Assembly: GCF_007827595.1 (NCBI RefSeq) | Contig: NZ_VISR01000028.1 | Location: 62,001 to 126,000 of the forward strand | Reading direction: 5' to 3' | Source of the DNA: Streptomyces sp. BK340 | Lineage (GTDB): Bacteria > Actinomycetota > Actinomycetes > Streptomycetales > Streptomycetaceae | Length of the DNA stretch: 64,000 nucleotides | In this document: positions 16,060-24,009 of the stretch, piece by piece | Numbering within the stretch: the stretch's first letter is position 1 | Layout of the letters: each line of letters opens with the position of its first letter | Translations under genes and position numbers: made by a program | Notes under the pieces: generated by a model | Seen by the model: the letters and a program-made list of their open reading frames with translations, nothing else | The model's database searches: none | Told to the model about the DNA's origin: nothing

Positions 16060-17655
16060 TTGAGGGAGAACAGACCGAAGAGCCGCCTGCTGGCGTTCGG
16101 TTCGGCCGGAGCACTCGTCACCGCGACCCTGATAGCCGGCGCGGTGTCGGCTCCCGCGGCCAGCGCCGACAGCCGCCACGGGCAGGACCGCGAGGCCAGG
16201 GGCGCCCAGATCGCCGCCGCCCGCGCCGCCAAGGCCGGCATCGACTGGCAGGACTGTCCTGCCGACTGGGGCCTGGAGAAGCCCATCCAGTGCGGCTGGG
16301 TCTCCGTGCCGCTCGACTACGCCAAGCCGTACGGCAAGCAGATCAAGCTCGCCGTCGACCGCATCGGCAACACGGGGACCCCCGAGGAGCGCCAGGGCGC
16401 TCTCGTCTACAACCCGGGCGGTCCCGGCGGCTCCGGTCTGCGCTTCCCGCGCCGGGTCGTCACCAAGAACGCCGTCTGGGCGAACGTCGCCAAGGCCTAC
16501 GACTTCGTGGGCTTCGACCCGCGCGGTGTCGGTCACTCGGCGCCCATCTCCTGCGTCGACCCGCAGGAGTTCGTCAAGGCCCCCAAGGCCGACCCGGTGC
16601 CGGACACCGAGGCCGACAAGAGCGCGCAGCGCAAGCTGGCCCGCGAGTACGCGCAGGGCTGCGCCGAGCGCAGCGGCGCCATGCTGCCTCACATGACCAC
16701 GCCGAACACCGCCCGCGACCTGGACGTCATCCGCGCCGCGCTGGGCGAGAAGAAGCTCAACTACCTCGGCGTCTCCTACGGCACCTACCTCGGCGCCGTC
16801 TACGGCACCCTCTTCCCGGGCCACCTGCGCCGCATGGTCGTGGACAGCGTGGTCGACCCGTCGCGCGAGAACATCTGGTACCAGGCCAACCTGAACCAGG
16901 ACATCGCCTTCGAGGGCCGCTGGAAGGACTGGGAGGACTGGGTCGCCGCGAACGACGCCGCCTTCCACCTCGGCACCACCCGCGCCGCCGTCCAGGCCAA
17001 GTGGCTCGAACTGCGCGCCACCGCCAAGAAGAACCCCATCGGCGGGGTCGTCGGCCCGGCCGAGCTGATCTCCTTCTTCCAGAGCGCCCCGTACTACGAC
17101 TCGTCGTGGGTGCCGGTCGCCTCGGTGTTCAGCAAGTACGTCGCCGGTGACACCGAGGCCCTCGTCGACGCGGCCGCCCCCGACCTGTCGGACACGGCCG
17201 GCAACATCAGCGCCGAGAACGGCAACGCCGTCTACACCGCCGTCGAGTGCGCCGACGCCAAGTGGCCCACCAGCTGGCGCAAGTGGGACCGGGACAACAC
17301 CCGGCTCAACAAGGACTACCCGTTCATGACCTGGGCCAACGCCTGGATGAACCTGCCCTGTGCCACCTGGCCGACCAAGCAGCTGACCCCGGTGGACGTC
17401 AGGACGCACCGAGGCCTGCCGCCGGTGATGATCGTGCAGTCCACGCGTGACGCGGCGACCCCGTACCCGGGCGCCGTCGACCTGCACAAGCGCTTCAAGG
17501 GCTCCCGCCTGATCACCGAGGAGGGTGCGGGCTCCCACGGTGTGACCAGCCTGGTCAACCCCTGCATCAACGAGCGGGTCGACAGCTACCTGATCGACGG
17601 CAAGCTGGACACCGCCGACGTGAGCTGCGCGCCGCACGCGACGCCCAAGCCGTAA
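16060..17655 (+). CDS. secreted tripeptidyl aminopeptidase, alpha/beta hydrolase
   Basis: An S33-family serine peptidase like Streptomyces Tap/SlpD proteins. The chosen start is TTG 16060, because GGGGGAGGGG lies just upstream and it gives a clean signal peptide (RPKSRLLAFG, hydrophobic core, cleavage after AASA near residue 38). The mature part has the oxyanion NPGGPGGSG, nucleophile Ser239 in GVSYG, Asp464 in STRDAATP and His493 in GSHGV. It has 531 residues. Such enzymes release tripeptides from protein N-termini outside the cell. A 12-bp hairpin terminator follows. Confidence 0.93.
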   Translation: MRENRPKSRLLAFGSAGALVTATLIAGAVSAPAASADSRHGQDREARGAQIAAARAAKAGIDWQDCPADWGLEKPIQCGWVSVPLDYAKPYGKQIKLAVDRIGNTGTPEERQGALVYNPGGPGGSGLRFPRRVVTKNAVWANVAKAYDFVGFDPRGVGHSAPISCVDPQEFVKAPKADPVPDTEADKSAQRKLAREYAQGCAERSGAMLPHMTTPNTARDLDVIRAALGEKKLNYLGVSYGTYLGAVYGTLFPGHLRRMVVDSVVDPSRENIWYQANLNQDIAFEGRWKDWEDWVAANDAAFHLGTTRAAVQAKWLELRATAKKNPIGGVVGPAELISFFQSAPYYDSSWVPVASVFSKYVAGDTEALVDAAAPDLSDTAGNISAENGNAVYTAVECADAKWPTSWRKWDRDNTRLNKDYPFMTWANAWMNLPCATWPTKQLTPVDVRTHRGLPPVMIVQSTRDAATPYPGAVDLHKRFKGSRLITEEGAGSHGVTSLVNPCINERVDSYLIDGKLDTADVSCAPHATPKP

Positions 17656-17675
17656 TCCCTTCGGTACGGCAACGA

Positions 17676-17702
17676 GGGGCGGCCGGACTCTCCGGCCGCC
17701 CC
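17676..17702. terminator. bidirectional hairpin terminator
   Basis: A perfect 12-bp stem, GGGGCGGCCGGA with its complement, around a 3-base loop lies between the convergent peptidase and SDR genes. Confidence 0.85.
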
Positions 17703-17706
17703 TTCG

Positions 17707-18735
17707 TCATGTCCCCGACGCCCAGGCGTCCTCGGCCGCATAGTCGAAGAGGTCGGGATAGGCCCGCGCCAGCAGCGGAAAGCGCTCCCGCCAGTCTCCT
17801 CCGGCGAGCCGCCGCCGCAGCCACTCCACCGTCTCGGGCAGGCTCTCCTCGTACGACACCACCGGCCGGTAGTCCAGCTCCCGCCCGGCCGCGGACATGT
17901 CGAAGACGACCGGCAGCGGCACCGACCACGGGGTGCGGCCCACGGATCCGGCAGGCGGCGGACCGGCCACGAGTGTGGTCTGCGGTTCCGCGCCCATGAG
18001 CGCGTCGATCGCCGCCGCGATCCCGGCGACCGTCGGCGCCTGCGGATCACAGGCGTTGAGCACCCGGGTCCCGGGGCGGGCCGCGGCCAGCCTGACCAGT
18101 TCGGCGATGTTCCGGGCACTCGCCGGATGGAACCGGCTCTCCCCGCCGTACGCGAGCACCCGTCCGTTCCGCCCGTCCAGGTGCCGCTTCACGAAGTACA
18201 GCTCGCGGGGGAGCGGACTGTACGGCCCGTGCACAGCGCCCGCCCGCAGCACGGTCGTCGGCAAATCCGCGCCCTTCGCGAGCAGTTCACGCTCCAGGGC
18301 CACCTTGCGGGTGCTGTAGGTCGCCTCGCCCGGCGCCACCGTCGGCTGCGTCTCGGCGACCGGCACCGGGTACGCCGGGAAGCCGTCGGGCTCGTCCAGG
18401 GTGTCGAAGCCCCACCCCTTGTCGTCCTCGTACACCGACACGCTGGAGATCACGACCGCTGAGCCGATCCGGCCCGCGAGGTCCGTCAGCTGCCGTGCGT
18501 GCCCGGCGTCGTACGCGACCATGTCGACCACCAGGTCGCAGCCGTCGCCCACCACGGCCGCGAGCGCCCCGTCGTCGGCACGGTCCAGCCGGACCGCACG
18601 CACCCCCGGGCCCCACGACTCGTCCCGGCCACCGCCCCGCGAGGCGGCCGTCACGTCCCAGCCGTCCCGTTCCAGTGCCGCCACCGCCGGACGGCCGATC
18701 TGTCCGCTCGCCCCGATCACCACAGCCCGTCTCAT
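17707..18735 (-). CDS. NAD-dependent epimerase/dehydratase-like SDR protein
   Basis: An atypical short-chain dehydrogenase of 342 residues. The dinucleotide-binding GASGQIGRPA is at about 8-17, ISSVSVYED sits near the active-site serine, and YSTRK near residues 139-143 supplies the YxxxK pair. The substrate is unknown; similar proteins are annotated as nucleotide-sugar epimerases or reductases. A TAGGCT box ends six bases before ATG 18735, predicting a leaderless transcript. It is convergent with the aminopeptidase and single-gene. Confidence 0.85.
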   Translation of the reverse strand: MRRAVVIGASGQIGRPAVAALERDGWDVTAASRGGGRDESWGPGVRAVRLDRADDGALAAVVGDGCDLVVDMVAYDAGHARQLTDLAGRIGSAVVISSVSVYEDDKGWGFDTLDEPDGFPAYPVPVAETQPTVAPGEATYSTRKVALERELLAKGADLPTTVLRAGAVHGPYSPLPRELYFVKRHLDGRNGRVLAYGGESRFHPASARNIAELVRLAAARPGTRVLNACDPQAPTVAGIAAAIDALMGAEPQTTLVAGPPPAGSVGRTPWSVPLPVVFDMSAAGRELDYRPVVSYEESLPETVEWLRRRLAGGDWRERFPLLARAYPDLFDYAAEDAWASGT

Positions 18736-18741
18736 GGGCCG

Positions 18742-18747
18742 AGCCTA
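18742..18747 (-). promoter_or_regulatory. -10 box of a predicted leaderless SDR gene
   Basis: On the minus strand TAGGCT is followed by CGGCCC and the ATG at 18735, so the first transcribed base should be at or next to the start codon. Confidence 0.5.
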
Positions 18748-18791
18748 GGCAGGCGGCACGCTCGGCGGGGAGCCGTTCTGCCGACGGCAGA

Positions 18792-19511
18792 TCAGCTGAG
18801 CGGCGCCCGCGGGAACTTCCGCTCCTTCTTCTCGGCCGCCTGCTCCGCCTTGACGACGGCCGCGTACTGGTCGACGTACTCCTGCTCGGACAGCGTGAGG
18901 ATCGCGTACATGATCTCGTCGGTGACGGCTCGCAGGATGGCCTTCTCGTGCTCCATGCCGGCGTAGCGGGAGAAGTCGAGCGGCTTGCCGAAGCGGATGA
19001 CCACGGGGTGGATGTTCGGAATGACCTTGCCCGGCGGCTGGGCCTCGAAGGTGCCGATCATCGCGCAGGGCACCACCGGCACCCCCGCCCTGAGCGCCAT
19101 GACCGCGACCCCGACCTTGCCCTTGTACAGCCGGCCGTCGTGCGAGCGGGTGCCCTCCGGGTAGATGCCCAGCAGCTCGCCCTTGCCCAGCACCCCGAGC
19201 CCCTCGCGGATCGCGGCCTGCCCCGCGTCCTTGCCGGAACGGTCCACCGGGATCTGGCCGGCGCTGCGGAAGAAGAACGCGGTGAGGCGGCCCTTGATGC
19301 CGGGCCCGGTGAAGTACTCCGCCTTGGCGAGAAAGGTGATGCGCCGCTTCAGCATCGCCGGCATCAGGAAGTGGTCGGAGAAGGACAGATGGTTCCCCGC
19401 GACGATCGCCGGCCCCGACGTCGGCACGTTCTCCAGCCCCTCGATCCGGGGGCGGAAGACCAGTCTGAGCAGGGGGCCCAGCAGCACGTACTTGAGCAGG
19501 TAGTAGAACAC
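18792..19511 (-). CDS. 1-acyl-sn-glycerol-3-phosphate acyltransferase (PlsC family)
   Basis: The protein has 239 residues. Motif I NHLSFSD (NHx4D) is near residues 40-46, PVDRSGKD near 93-100 and motif III YPEGTRSHDG near 116-125, the hallmarks of lysophosphatidate acyltransferases. It transfers an acyl chain to lysophosphatidate at the membrane in phospholipid synthesis; the hydrophobic N-terminus (YYLLKYVLLGPLLRLVF) would anchor it. It starts at GTG 19511 with GAGGG upstream. Streptomyces have several paralogues, so its exact acyl acceptor is unsure. Confidence 0.92.
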   Translation of the reverse strand: MFYYLLKYVLLGPLLRLVFRPRIEGLENVPTSGPAIVAGNHLSFSDHFLMPAMLKRRITFLAKAEYFTGPGIKGRLTAFFFRSAGQIPVDRSGKDAGQAAIREGLGVLGKGELLGIYPEGTRSHDGRLYKGKVGVAVMALRAGVPVVPCAMIGTFEAQPPGKVIPNIHPVVIRFGKPLDFSRYAGMEHEKAILRAVTDEIMYAILTLSEQEYVDQYAAVVKAEQAAEKKERKFPRAPLS

Positions 19512-19721
19512 GGTTCGTCCCTCACTTCGCCGGCCGCCCCGCTGGGCCGGTGTTTCCCCAGGTCGGTACAGGGATCACGGGTATGGGCTCAGGTGCGCCT
19601 GTGGTCAACTGCGGTTGTGTTCAGCCGGGCTCATGCTGACACCTTACTGAGTTCATTGACAGATGGTCAGGTGTGAGGGCCGCCCCGCTCTCGTCGACTG
19701 GTGCGACCGCTCACGCATGCA

Positions 19722-19727
19722 TAGCGT
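19722..19727 (+). promoter_or_regulatory. -10 box of a predicted leaderless MFS gene
   Basis: TAGCGT followed by GATCAC and ATG 19734 gives the six-base spacing typical of leaderless mRNAs. A TGAC-N5-GTCA dyad at 19657-19669 lies further upstream in the 222-bp gap. Confidence 0.45.
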
Positions 19728-19733
19728 GATCAC

Positions 19734-21236
19734 ATGACCACAGAAACGGCCCGGCCCGCTCTCGACGACCGGCGGTGGAAAGCGCTCGGAGTCTGTCTGA
19801 CCGCGGGCTTCATCTCGCTGCTCGACGTCTCGATCGTGAACGTGGCTCTGCCCTCCATGGAGCGCGGGCTCGGTGCCTCCGAGGCCACCCAGTCGTGGGT
19901 GGTGTCCGGGTACGCCCTCGCCTTCGGGCTCGCCCTCGCGCCGGCGGGACGACTGGGTGACCTGTACGGACGCCGCCAGGCGCTGTTGTTCGGCCTCGGC
20001 GTCTTCACGGCTGCGTCGGTGGCGTGCGGTCTCGCTGCCGGCCCCACCTGGCTGGTGGTGTTCCGGCTGGTCCAGGGTGCGGCCGCCGGTGTGGTCGCAC
20101 CGCAGACCTCGGGGCTGATCCAGCAGATGTTCCAGGGTGCCGAGCGGGCCCGGGCCTTCGGTTTCCACGGCAGCGTCGTCGCCGTGTCCACCGCGGTGGG
20201 CCCGCTCGCGGGCGGACTGCTGATCCAGGCGTTCGGCACGGACGACGGCTGGCGCTGGGTGTTCTTCGTCAATGTGCCCATCGGGGTGGCCGCCCTCGTC
20301 GCGGGGCACCGGCTGCTGCCCCGTCTGCCGGTGCCGGGCGACGGACGGGAGGAGTTCGATCCGGTGGGCGTACTGCTCCTCGGCGCGGGCGTGCTCGCGT
20401 TGCTGCTTCCCCTGGTCCAGGAACAGCAGTGGCAGGGGCGGGCGAAGTGGGTACTGCTCCCGGTGGGCGCACTGCTGCTGGGGGCGTTCTGGGTGTGGGA
20501 AAGGATCCGGGGCAGCCGGGGCAGGGCGCCACTGGTCGACCTCGGGCTCTTCTCCCTGCGCTCCTTCACGCTCGGCACCCTGATCAGCCTCACGTTCTTC
20601 GCCGGGCTCACCACCATCTTCTTCGTCCTGTCGCTGTTCCTGCAGAACTCCGCGGGATACAGCGCCCTTGCCGCCGGTGTGACGATCCTGCCGTTCGCGG
20701 TCGCCTCGGCGGTCGGCGCGGCCCTCGGGGGACGGCTGGTGACGCGTTACGGCCGCGGCCTGGTCGTCATCGGCCTGAGTGCGGTGGTCCTCGGGCTGCT
20801 CGGCGTCGTGCTGGCCGTTCAGCTGGTGCCCGGCGAGAGGGTGGGCTGGGCCATGGCGCTCCCGCTGGTCATCGGCGGGATCGGGTCCGGTCTCACGGTC
20901 TCGCCCAACACGACCCTCACCCTCACGCTCGTGCCGGTGCGACGGGCCGGTGCGGCCGGCGGGGTGATGCAGACCGGACAGCGCATCGGCTCGGCCATGG
21001 GTATCGCCGTGGTCGGCGCCGTGTACTTCGCGCACCTCTCCAACCACGGCCGTGCCACGACGGCCCTCCAGCTCGGGCTGCTCACCGCCACGGCCATCAT
21101 CCTCGTCGCCCTGGTCCTGGCCGTGGCCGATCTGCGGGAGCGCCGGGCGCATCCTGGCCGCGACGACACCGTGGCGAGGCCGCGGTGGGGAACGGGGGAG
21201 AGCGGGGCCGGCCAGAGGGCGGGCCGCGGGGCCTGA
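19734..21236 (+). CDS. MFS drug exporter, DHA2 (EmrB/QacA) family
   Basis: The protein has 500 residues and about 14 transmembrane helices. DHA2 signatures: LDVSIVNVALPSM near 26-38, GRLGDLYGRRQAL (motif A) near 67-79 and the LVQGAAAGVVAPQ segment. It exports drugs or metabolites using the proton gradient. No ribosome-binding site; the -10-like box six bases before ATG suggests a leaderless mRNA. It ends in a non-conserved Gly/Arg-rich tail, then a strong hairpin. No adjacent TetR regulator, so control is unclear. Confidence 0.93.
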   Translation: MTTETARPALDDRRWKALGVCLTAGFISLLDVSIVNVALPSMERGLGASEATQSWVVSGYALAFGLALAPAGRLGDLYGRRQALLFGLGVFTAASVACGLAAGPTWLVVFRLVQGAAAGVVAPQTSGLIQQMFQGAERARAFGFHGSVVAVSTAVGPLAGGLLIQAFGTDDGWRWVFFVNVPIGVAALVAGHRLLPRLPVPGDGREEFDPVGVLLLGAGVLALLLPLVQEQQWQGRAKWVLLPVGALLLGAFWVWERIRGSRGRAPLVDLGLFSLRSFTLGTLISLTFFAGLTTIFFVLSLFLQNSAGYSALAAGVTILPFAVASAVGAALGGRLVTRYGRGLVVIGLSAVVLGLLGVVLAVQLVPGERVGWAMALPLVIGGIGSGLTVSPNTTLTLTLVPVRRAGAAGGVMQTGQRIGSAMGIAVVGAVYFAHLSNHGRATTALQLGLLTATAIILVALVLAVADLRERRAHPGRDDTVARPRWGTGESGAGQRAGRGA

Positions 21237-21242
21237 GACCGG

Positions 21243-21280
21243 GCTCGGCCCGAGGCCGGACGGGGCGCCTCGGGCCGAGC
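21243..21280. terminator. hairpin terminator after the MFS gene
   Basis: A perfect 14-bp stem (GCTCGGCCCGAGGC and its complement) around a 10-base loop lies between convergent genes. Confidence 0.85.
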
Positions 21281-21317
21281 GGTGTTCAGCCGTCGGAACA
21301 GGGATGATCCCCGTGCG

Positions 21318-21575
21318 TCAGCCCTTCGAGGTGCGAGGCAGCCGACGCGCAGCGAAAAGGACCATCGAAATCTTCAGCGCGGTCGAAATGGTCAGGGCCT
21401 GCATGAAGGGCATTCCCATGAGCCACAGTGCCACCATCATGGCCGTGAGGACCAGGAAAACCGGGAGCAGGTTGGTCTGCTTGGCCGCGGAACGCAGAAC
21501 ACCCGTGAGTTTTCGGGGCCGAGCCACCGTATCGAGCGCGCCGAGGCGGATCTGTTCTTCGTGGACTTGCGACAT
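21318..21575 (-). CDS. small membrane protein of unknown function
   Basis: An 85-residue protein starting at ATG 21575, preceded by GAAGGGAAGAGA. The first 35 residues are hydrophilic, then a hydrophobic segment at about 36-54 (LLPVFLVLTAMMVALWLMG) and a second, weaker one at about 56-74, ending in a basic RRLPRTSKG tail. I do not recognise a domain. The open frame extends 31 codons further upstream, but that part is arginine/serine-rich and lacks coding character. Topology suggests a small inner-membrane hairpin. Confidence 0.7.
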   Translation of the reverse strand: MSQVHEEQIRLGALDTVARPRKLTGVLRSAAKQTNLLPVFLVLTAMMVALWLMGMPFMQALTISTALKISMVLFAARRLPRTSKG

Positions 21576-21744
21576 TCTCTTCCCTTCCCGCGGGCTCGTT
21601 TCCGCTTGCGAGCCTAGGTACGGCCCGATGGGGTTGCCACCGCTGCTACTCCGACGTCGTCCGGACACGGCCGGTGATATGAACCTTTACGCCCGTTGGG
21701 AGGTATGCGGGTGAGTTCCGTGCGGGCATCCGCCGATTCGGTCC

Positions 21745-21750
21745 TACGTT
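21745..21750 (+). promoter_or_regulatory. -10-like box upstream of the beta-helix gene
   Basis: TACGTT followed by CCGGAC and ATG 21757. It is weaker than the other examples but has the same spacing, and the gene has no Shine-Dalgarno sequence. Confidence 0.35.
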
Positions 21751-21756
21751 CCGGAC

Positions 21757-22848
21757 ATGAAACTGAACCATGTTCGGTACGCCGCGTTCGTCGCCGTACT
21801 TCTCGCTGCGGGCCCGGGCGCTTTCCCGGCCTCGGCGGTCTCCTCCCCGGCCGCGCGGACCTTGACGGTGCACCAGGGTGAGTCGATCCAGAAGGCGGTG
21901 GATGCCGCCCGCGCCGGTGACACGGTCCTGGTGCAGGCCGGCACCTACCACGAGAGCGTCACGGTCAAGACCTCCGGACTGACCCTCCGCGGCGTCGGTG
22001 CGCGCACGGTGATCGTGCCTCCGAAGAAGAAGGCCGTTCCCAGCCCCAAGGCAGCGGTCGGCTGCGTGGAGGGCGGCAAGGGCATCTGTGTGATCGGGCT
22101 CCGGAACAAGCCCGTCACGGACGTGACCGTCTCCGACCTGAAGCTGACGGGCTTCGCCAACGTGGGGCTGTGGTCCATGGCCACCGACCACCTGACCGTG
22201 CAGCGGGTGCGATCCGAGAAGAACGGCAAGTGGGGCATCTCGCAGGAGCACTCCACGCGCGGGGTGTTCAAGAACAACGTCGCCCGCGACAACGGTGACG
22301 CCGGGCTGTACCTCGCCAACACGACGATGTCGGAGAAGGGGGCCACGGACAGCCGGGGCCTGGTCGTGGAGGGGAACTCCCTGGAGGGCAACCGGAACGG
22401 TCTGACGGTCCTGCGCCTGCGAAACCTCACGGTCCAGCGGAACTACATGACCGGGAACTGCACCGGGATGATCGTCATCGGAGACGAGAACAAGCCCCGG
22501 GCCGGCGCGCTCACCGTCAGCGAGAACTATGTGCTGCGGAACAACAAGTACTGCGCCAAGACGGCCCGGCTGCCGTTCGTGCAGGGCTCCGGGATCGTAC
22601 TGTCCGGTGCGGAGAGCGTTCTGCTGAAGCACAACGTGTTCGCGGGCAACAGCGGCCGGTCGCCGCTGTCGGGCGGAGTCGTGCTGTACAAGAGCTTCGT
22701 CGGCGCCGTCAACGACAAGAACCGCGTCGACGAGAACTGGTTCACCGGCAACGCCCCGGCCGACCTGGTCAATCAGAACGCTTCGAAGGGCAGCAACCTC
22801 TTCCGCGGCAACTACTGCCGGGTCTCGATCCCGGCCGGACTGTGCTGA
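21757..22848 (+). CDS. secreted right-handed beta-helix repeat protein
   Basis: The protein has 363 residues with a signal peptide to about residue 27 (FPASA). After SIQKAVDAARAGDTVLVQAGTY come repeated short strands with asparagine ladders (VVEGNSLEGNRNG, TVQRNYMTGNCTG, LLKHNVFAGNSG), the pattern of pectate-lyase-like or NosD-type parallel beta-helices. Three or more cysteines could form disulfides. Such proteins often bind or cleave polysaccharides, but no catalytic residues can be named. It is convergent with the amidohydrolase gene and followed by a long bidirectional terminator. Confidence 0.85.
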   Translation: MKLNHVRYAAFVAVLLAAGPGAFPASAVSSPAARTLTVHQGESIQKAVDAARAGDTVLVQAGTYHESVTVKTSGLTLRGVGARTVIVPPKKKAVPSPKAAVGCVEGGKGICVIGLRNKPVTDVTVSDLKLTGFANVGLWSMATDHLTVQRVRSEKNGKWGISQEHSTRGVFKNNVARDNGDAGLYLANTTMSEKGATDSRGLVVEGNSLEGNRNGLTVLRLRNLTVQRNYMTGNCTGMIVIGDENKPRAGALTVSENYVLRNNKYCAKTARLPFVQGSGIVLSGAESVLLKHNVFAGNSGRSPLSGGVVLYKSFVGAVNDKNRVDENWFTGNAPADLVNQNASKGSNLFRGNYCRVSIPAGLC

Positions 22849-22887
22849 GCTGAGCCGGCCCGCCGCCCGGACGGCTCGGTGAACAGG

Positions 22888-22937
22888 GCGGTGTCCCTTC
22901 GCGTCGCTCCCCCGCGAGCGGTACGAAGGGACACCGC
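22888..22937. terminator. bidirectional terminator between convergent genes
   Basis: GCGGTGTCCCTTCG (22888-22901) pairs perfectly with 22924-22937 over 14 bp, and the intervening CGCTC/GAGCG can extend the stem. Confidence 0.88.
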
Positions 22938-22946
22938 CGTCACAGC

Positions 22947-23960
22947 TCAGGCAGGAGCGAGTGCGGGCAGCAGACGCAGGGCGTTCCCGCGGTTGATGTG
23001 GTCGCGTTCCCGGTCGCCGAGGGCGGGATCCCCGTCCAGAGCGGGGGCGGTCACCTCGGTGACCACGTGCGTGGGGGTGGGTGGCCAGTCGCTTCCGTAG
23101 AGGATCCGGGAGGAACCCGCGGCGGCCAGCAGCGTGGGGGTGGCCGACGGGGACATCGGCGCGGCCGTGTCGTAGTAGAAGCGGTGCAGGTAGTCGCGCA
23201 CACGGGCCGGGTCGACGGCGGGGACCAGCTGGCGGCCGAAGACCTCGACCCGGCTCGCGATGTAGGGGAGGTACCCGCCGCCGTGCGGGAGGATGAAGGT
23301 GAGCCGCGGGAAGCGGTCCAGAGTCCCGTTCATGATCAGGCTCAGGGCGGCGCGGGTGGTGTCCATGAGGAAGTCGCACACGAACGGCGGTACGCCCTGG
23401 GGGGTGCCGGAGGTGTTCACCTGCATGGGGTGCGTGCTGATCACGGCGGCGCGTTCGTCCAGCTCCGCCATGATCGGGTCGAGTGCGGGGTCGCCCAGGT
23501 ACGTGTCGCCCGTGCTGGTGCGCGCGCTGACGCCCACGGCCCCGAGCTGGTCCATTCCGTAGGAGACGGACCAGCGGGAGAGTTCGGCGTCGTCGAGGAA
23601 GACGGGTGTGAAGAAGGCGAAGCGGCCGGAGTGCCTGGTGGTGAGGGCGCCGGCGGCGTCGAGGGCGACATGTGTGCTCTCCTTGCGTGCCGCCGCCTCC
23701 TTGAAGCGTCCCAGCATGGCGACGGTGAGGATGCTGGTGCGCGTCCCGGTCCGGTCCATCAGGTCCAGGGCGGCGGTCTCGTCCCACCGGGTCCACGGCG
23801 GCAGGCTGTCACGGCCCGCGATCCCCTTCTTCTCCGCCCACCGCACCCATTCGGGGGCGGTGTAGTGGTGGTGGACGTCTATTCGTTCGTGCCGGGCGTC
23901 GCCGCCGCCCGGTGCGGTGCGGTGGCCTATGTCGCCCGGAGCTTGCAGGTCGGTCGGCAT
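22947..23960 (-). CDS. amidohydrolase_2 family protein (ACMSD/resorcylate decarboxylase-like)
   Basis: A TIM-barrel metal enzyme of 337 residues. N-terminal DVHHHY near 28-33 is the metal motif of the aminocarboxymuconate-semialdehyde decarboxylase group. ISTHP and LPHGGGYLPY carry further metal and active-site histidines, and YGSDWPPT near 290-297 the catalytic aspartate. Members decarboxylate or hydrolyse aromatic or ring-opened acids without oxygen. It lies 49 bp downstream of an aromatic hydroxylase on the same strand, so both probably act on one aromatic substrate; which substrate is unknown. Confidence 0.88.
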   Translation of the reverse strand: MPTDLQAPGDIGHRTAPGGGDARHERIDVHHHYTAPEWVRWAEKKGIAGRDSLPPWTRWDETAALDLMDRTGTRTSILTVAMLGRFKEAAARKESTHVALDAAGALTTRHSGRFAFFTPVFLDDAELSRWSVSYGMDQLGAVGVSARTSTGDTYLGDPALDPIMAELDERAAVISTHPMQVNTSGTPQGVPPFVCDFLMDTTRAALSLIMNGTLDRFPRLTFILPHGGGYLPYIASRVEVFGRQLVPAVDPARVRDYLHRFYYDTAAPMSPSATPTLLAAAGSSRILYGSDWPPTPTHVVTEVTAPALDGDPALGDRERDHINRGNALRLLPALAPA

Positions 23961-24009
23961 GGAAGGGGCTCCCTACGGTGGAAGGGTCCGGGGGCGTCGG
24001 AGAGCGGGA